A stretch of 54,500 nucleotides of DNA from Mesostigma viride. Lineage: Eukaryota > Streptophyta > Mesostigmatophyceae > Mesostigmatales > Mesostigmataceae. A program made the translations under genes and the position numbers. Position 1 is the first letter of the stretch; every line of letters begins with the position of its first letter. This document shows, piece by piece, positions 51,579 through 54,500 of this stretch. The stretch spans positions 1,429,772 through 1,484,271 of the forward strand of contig RPFO01000436.1 in the NCBI GenBank assembly GCA_009746045.1. The letters run 5' to 3'. A model generated the notes under the pieces. The model ran no database searches. It saw nothing but the letters and a program-made list of their open reading frames with translations, and was not told the origin of the DNA.

Positions 51579-51629
51579 TATTAATTAATTAATTAATTAA
51601 TTAATTAATTAATTAATTAATTAATTAAT
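51579..51629. repeat. (TTAA)n simple repeat
   Basis: About 12 uninterrupted TTAA/AATT units. Confidence 0.95.
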
Positions 51630-51824
51630 TATTGAGAGCAACATGCATGGGTACTTGGGCACTCAAATCATAAATTGATAGGTGCGTAGAATAGGCAGAT
51701 ATGCAAAATAGCCATGCAATTGATGTAAACTGTCCGTAACAATCGGTCAACAAGACAAAAGGCGCATGATTGAAGTTTTAGCATACAAATTGGACCAAGC
51801 CTGCCAATGATGTTTGCACAACAT

Positions 51825-51954
51825 CAAGGAGACAACCAGCGCAGGCCAGAAATCGGGAGAATCCGGACCATGGTAGCTCGAGCCTGCCGTTATCTTGTCC
51901 GCGTGTTCGAGTCGTTCAGGATGATGAAGATGAATGGTGATGGAAATGTGTAGC
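51825..51954 (-). repeat. Dispersed repeat, inverted partner of 22021-22151
   Basis: Reverse complement of the 22021-22151 repeat with scattered substitutions. Confidence 0.75.
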
Positions 51955-52746
51955 CTTGTGCATTGAAATTATGGCTGGCTTACGTGTAGAGCGACTAGAT
52001 GACCTAGACGGTGGGGCTGGAAATATGATTACTAGAATTGTTGGGTCGAAATATATGACATGGAAACGGACCGTTTCATAAACAATTACTACCGAAAGTA
52101 GTATTAAATTAACCACATCAAGTTTGTTTATTTCTTAAGCTGGGAAGATAGAGACGAGATGATAACCTTGCCATCCTCAGAGCCTAATGCAGAGCAGAAA
52201 TTCTTCGCATCCAACGGGAACAACTCCGGGAGGGACTTGTCGGGAGTTATTCCAACCTGACATCCCACAGAATGACGTTGCGTCAAGCATGCAAGGACGC
52301 AAAAAAACCTGTGAACAACAAAGCATGATCAAATGGCTTAGAAGTCTTCGTCACATTTTCCTAGGACAATCTTGTGAAATATATAAGACATGTCATGCAT
52401 AACCACGAAACGCAAATCTGGGAAAGAAATGGCATCATTATGCTGCAGGCCATCAACAAGGAACCCCCCACCGCCGCCACCAGGCCGCGACAAACCACCC
52501 CGGCCCAAGCAGCACACGTTCTGCCAAAAGGCTTTATTTCGAATGACGGGTGACAGCGCTTGTTGGAAGAGCAAGCCGGGCTTAAAAAGGCGGCTCCTTG
52601 CACACCAAGCATAAGGAGTAGCCAGCGTGTCAGGCCCCGACTACAGGTGATGTGAGACACCCATTTTATGCCAGCGCAGTCCCACCCTTCTGATACCATT
52701 GTGCGTACAGACCACCTTGCCGTATATCCTTGTGTGCACGACCCAC

Positions 52747-52840
52747 CTTGTTGATGTCGATGTGCGCGGGCGTCTCATATCGCGCTACCGTGACCGCCAG
52801 CCCCGACCCGTCGTCCAGCTCAAACACCGACTGGATCAGC
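52747..52840 (-). CDS. C-terminal processing peptidase (S41, CtpA-like), single exon
   Basis: On the minus strand a CCGCCAG|G acceptor (52841-52843) and an AACAAG|GTGGGT donor (52746) bound a 94-bp exon. It encodes LIQSVFELDDGSGLAVTVA followed by RYETPAHIDINK. This stretch follows the catalytic-Lys TFGKG box in CtpA/D1-processing proteases (GxIQSV.EL.DGSG...T.ARY.TP...DI...G). Such enzymes trim the C-terminus of photosystem II D1 in the thylakoid lumen. The exon itself has no catalytic residue: the Ser and Lys would be in upstream exons, which were not found between here and the minisatellite at 53.3 kb or beyond within the window. It may be one exon of a long-intron gene or a stranded gene fragment. 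Confidence 0.62.
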
Positions 52841-53285
52841 CTGGCGGGATGGCATGGGGGACCAGGAGGTAGGAGGCCGGCGGGAACATTCGCGTGGGTG
52901 AGATCGAAGGTAAACCAGGAAGCGCATGAGTGCCATGTGCGCACGCATGGTGTCCCCGCCATTTATCACCTCAATGCATCTAGCCTGCAGGCACCGCACG
53001 TGTTCCCTGGCACCTAGCACCCTTGTAATCAACACAGCTGGATGCTTGGTTGCCGGATGGCAGCACTTTACAGGCCGGGAACTGCACTTGCCGCAGCTGT
53101 GTGTGTGTGCCATGGCCGCAGGTTGGTCCTCTGGTGACCTTGCACGGGTGGCCGCGCTGGGCGGTGTGCCCGACATGTGGCAACACACCCAGCACGCATG
53201 CCTCGCGGCATGCTCAGCACGCCACGTGGCGCTTGCTGGCCCACTGCATCCAAAGGGCCAGAGCGCTGTTTACCTTTCTGTTTAT

Positions 53286-54412
53286 ACCTTGCGCCTGTGC
53301 CTTGTGTGTGGATGCCTTGCGCCTGTGCCTTGTGTGTGGATGCCTTGCGCCTGTGCCTTGTGTGTGGATGCCTTGCGCCTGTGCCTTGTGTGTGGATGCC
53401 TTGCGCCTGTGCCTTGTGTGTGGATGCCTTGCGCCTGTGCCTTGTGTGTGGATGCCTTGCGCCTGTGCCTTGTGTGTGGATGCCTTGCGCCTGTGCCTTG
53501 TGTGTGGATGCCTTGCGCCTGTGCCTTGTGTGTGGATGCCTTGCGCCTGTGCCTTGTGTGTGGAGGCCTTGCGCCTGTGCCTTGTGTGTGGAGGCCTTGC
53601 GCCTGTGCCTTGTGTGTGGATGCCTTGCGCCTGTGCCTTGTGTGTGGATGCCTTGCGCCTGTGCCTTGTGTGTGGATGCCTTGCGCCTGTGCCTTGTGTG
53701 TGGATGCCTTGCGCCTGTGCCTTGTGTGTGGATGCCTTGCGCCTGTGCCTTGTGTGTGGAGGCCTTGCGCCTGTGCCTTGTGTGTGGATGCCTTGCGCCT
53801 GTGCCTTGTGTGTGGAGACCTTGCGCCTGTGCCTTGTGTGCGGATGCCTTGCGCCTGTGCCTTGTGTGTGGATGCCTTGCGCCTGTGCCTTGTGTGTGGA
53901 TGCCTTGCGCCTGTGCCTTGTGTGTGGAGACCTTGCGCCTGTGCCTTGTGTGCGGATGCCTTGCGCCTGTGCCTTGTGTGTGGATGCCTTGCGCCTGTGC
54001 CTTGTGTGTGGAGGCCTTGCGCCTGTGCCTTGTGTGTGGATGCCTTGCGCCTGTGCCTTGTGTGTGGATGCCTTGCGCCTGTGCCTTGTGTGTGGATGCC
54101 TTGCGCCTGTGCCTTGTGTGTGGATGCCTTGCGCCTGTGCCTTGTGTGTGGATGCCTTGCGCCTGTGCCTTGTGTGTGGATGCCTTGCGCCTGTGCCTTG
54201 TGTGTGGATGCCTTGCGCCTGTGCCTTGTGTGTGGAGACCTTGCGCCTGTGCCTTGTGTGTGGATGCCTTGCGCCTGTGCCTTGTGTGTGGATGCCTTGC
54301 GCCTGTGCCTTGTGTGTGGATGCCTTGCGCCTGTGCCTTGTGTGTGGATGCCTTGCGCCTGTGCCTTGTGTGTGGATGCCTTGCGCCTGTGCCTTGTGTG
54401 TGGATGCCTTGT
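53286..54412 (+). repeat. 28-bp minisatellite, about 40 copies
   Basis: Unit GATGCCTTGCGCCTGTGCCT plus TGTGTGTG. Variant units begin GAGGCC or GAGACC, or carry GTGTGCGGATG. The GAGACC/GCGGATG variant pair recurs 112 bp (four units) apart, showing block duplication. Since 28 is not a multiple of three and the unit lacks stops, long ORFs appear in three plus and two minus frames, and these are artefacts. It lies upstream (minus orientation) of the CtpA-like exon, possibly in one of its introns. Confidence 0.97.
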
Positions 54413-54500
54413 GCCTTTGCACCGACGCTCTAGTAGCAACAGACAACACCATACATAGCCCTGCTCAAACCACGCACGCCACCATGTCCTGTCGCTAGCG

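Larger units (their letters stand above)
51352..52746. other. No gene recognised; TTAA repeat and dispersed repeat
   Basis: Holds (TTAA)n at 51579-51629, a possible LTR end with a primer-binding-like GGTATAAGAGCAAC at about 51525, and the inverted partner of 22021-22151 at 51825-51954. No further exon of the CtpA-like gene could be picked out on the minus strand. Confidence 0.35.

Noticed and set aside
53286-54412. CRISPR array
   Set aside because: 28-bp units are directly adjacent with no spacers, and the context is eukaryotic. It is a minisatellite.

Overview
The window reads as repeat-rich nuclear DNA of a eukaryote, most likely a green alga (Viridiplantae). The pointers are GC-rich coding sequence with spliced exons, one exon that reads as a C-terminal processing peptidase of the S41 (CtpA/D1-protease) type, a plant-like RINGv membrane-protein gene, and a PAT/Kangaroo-like tyrosine-recombinase retrotransposon of the kind described from Volvox. 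The species cannot be named from sequence alone. No rRNA, tRNA, CRISPR array or bacterial operon was seen.

Left third (1-23.2 kb). There is an exon-like partial ORF at the very edge. A broken pogo/CENP-B-type transposase follows (1.2-2.6 kb), then a possible two-exon gene whose intron is filled with microsatellites, and a LINE C-terminal fragment (4.4-5.3 kb). The only sizeable host-like gene is on the minus strand from 16.1 to 7.06 kb. It encodes a RINGv (MARCH-like) membrane protein whose RING domain is split by an intron carrying a 2.7-kb tract with no T on the plus strand (GGGGA/GGGGC). Two further LINE fragments lie on the minus strand. The second ends 20 bp before a 550-bp pure (GGAT)n array.

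Middle (23.2-43.5 kb). This is a matryoshka of retrotransposons with readable junctions. A minus-strand Ty3/gypsy relic (48.8 to 43.5 kb, continuing at 23.2 kb) has a plus-strand gypsy element inserted in its RT gene (23214-43546, 5-bp duplication CCGGA). That element carries two younger insertions: a rearranged gypsy element with a PHD-finger integrase inside its 5' LTR (23446-28639, 4-bp duplication CGAG), and a complete PAT-type element with split direct repeats (29820-35322, no duplication, AAT crossover) inside a small ORF upstream of gag. The host gypsy element has gag, protease and integrase, but no reverse transcriptase or RNase H between protease and integrase. Its integrase chromodomain is shifted out of frame, and it has an extra ORF with an RNase H1-type hybrid-binding (Cauli_VI) motif.

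Right part (43.5-54.5 kb). The minus-strand gypsy relic has its own gag interrupted by a 1.87-kb TIR element. A pair of 340-bp direct repeats surrounds noncoding DNA. A single CtpA-like exon is followed by a 28-bp minisatellite of about 40 copies. Nearly all large ORFs in the tandem repeats are artefacts of stop-free repeat units.
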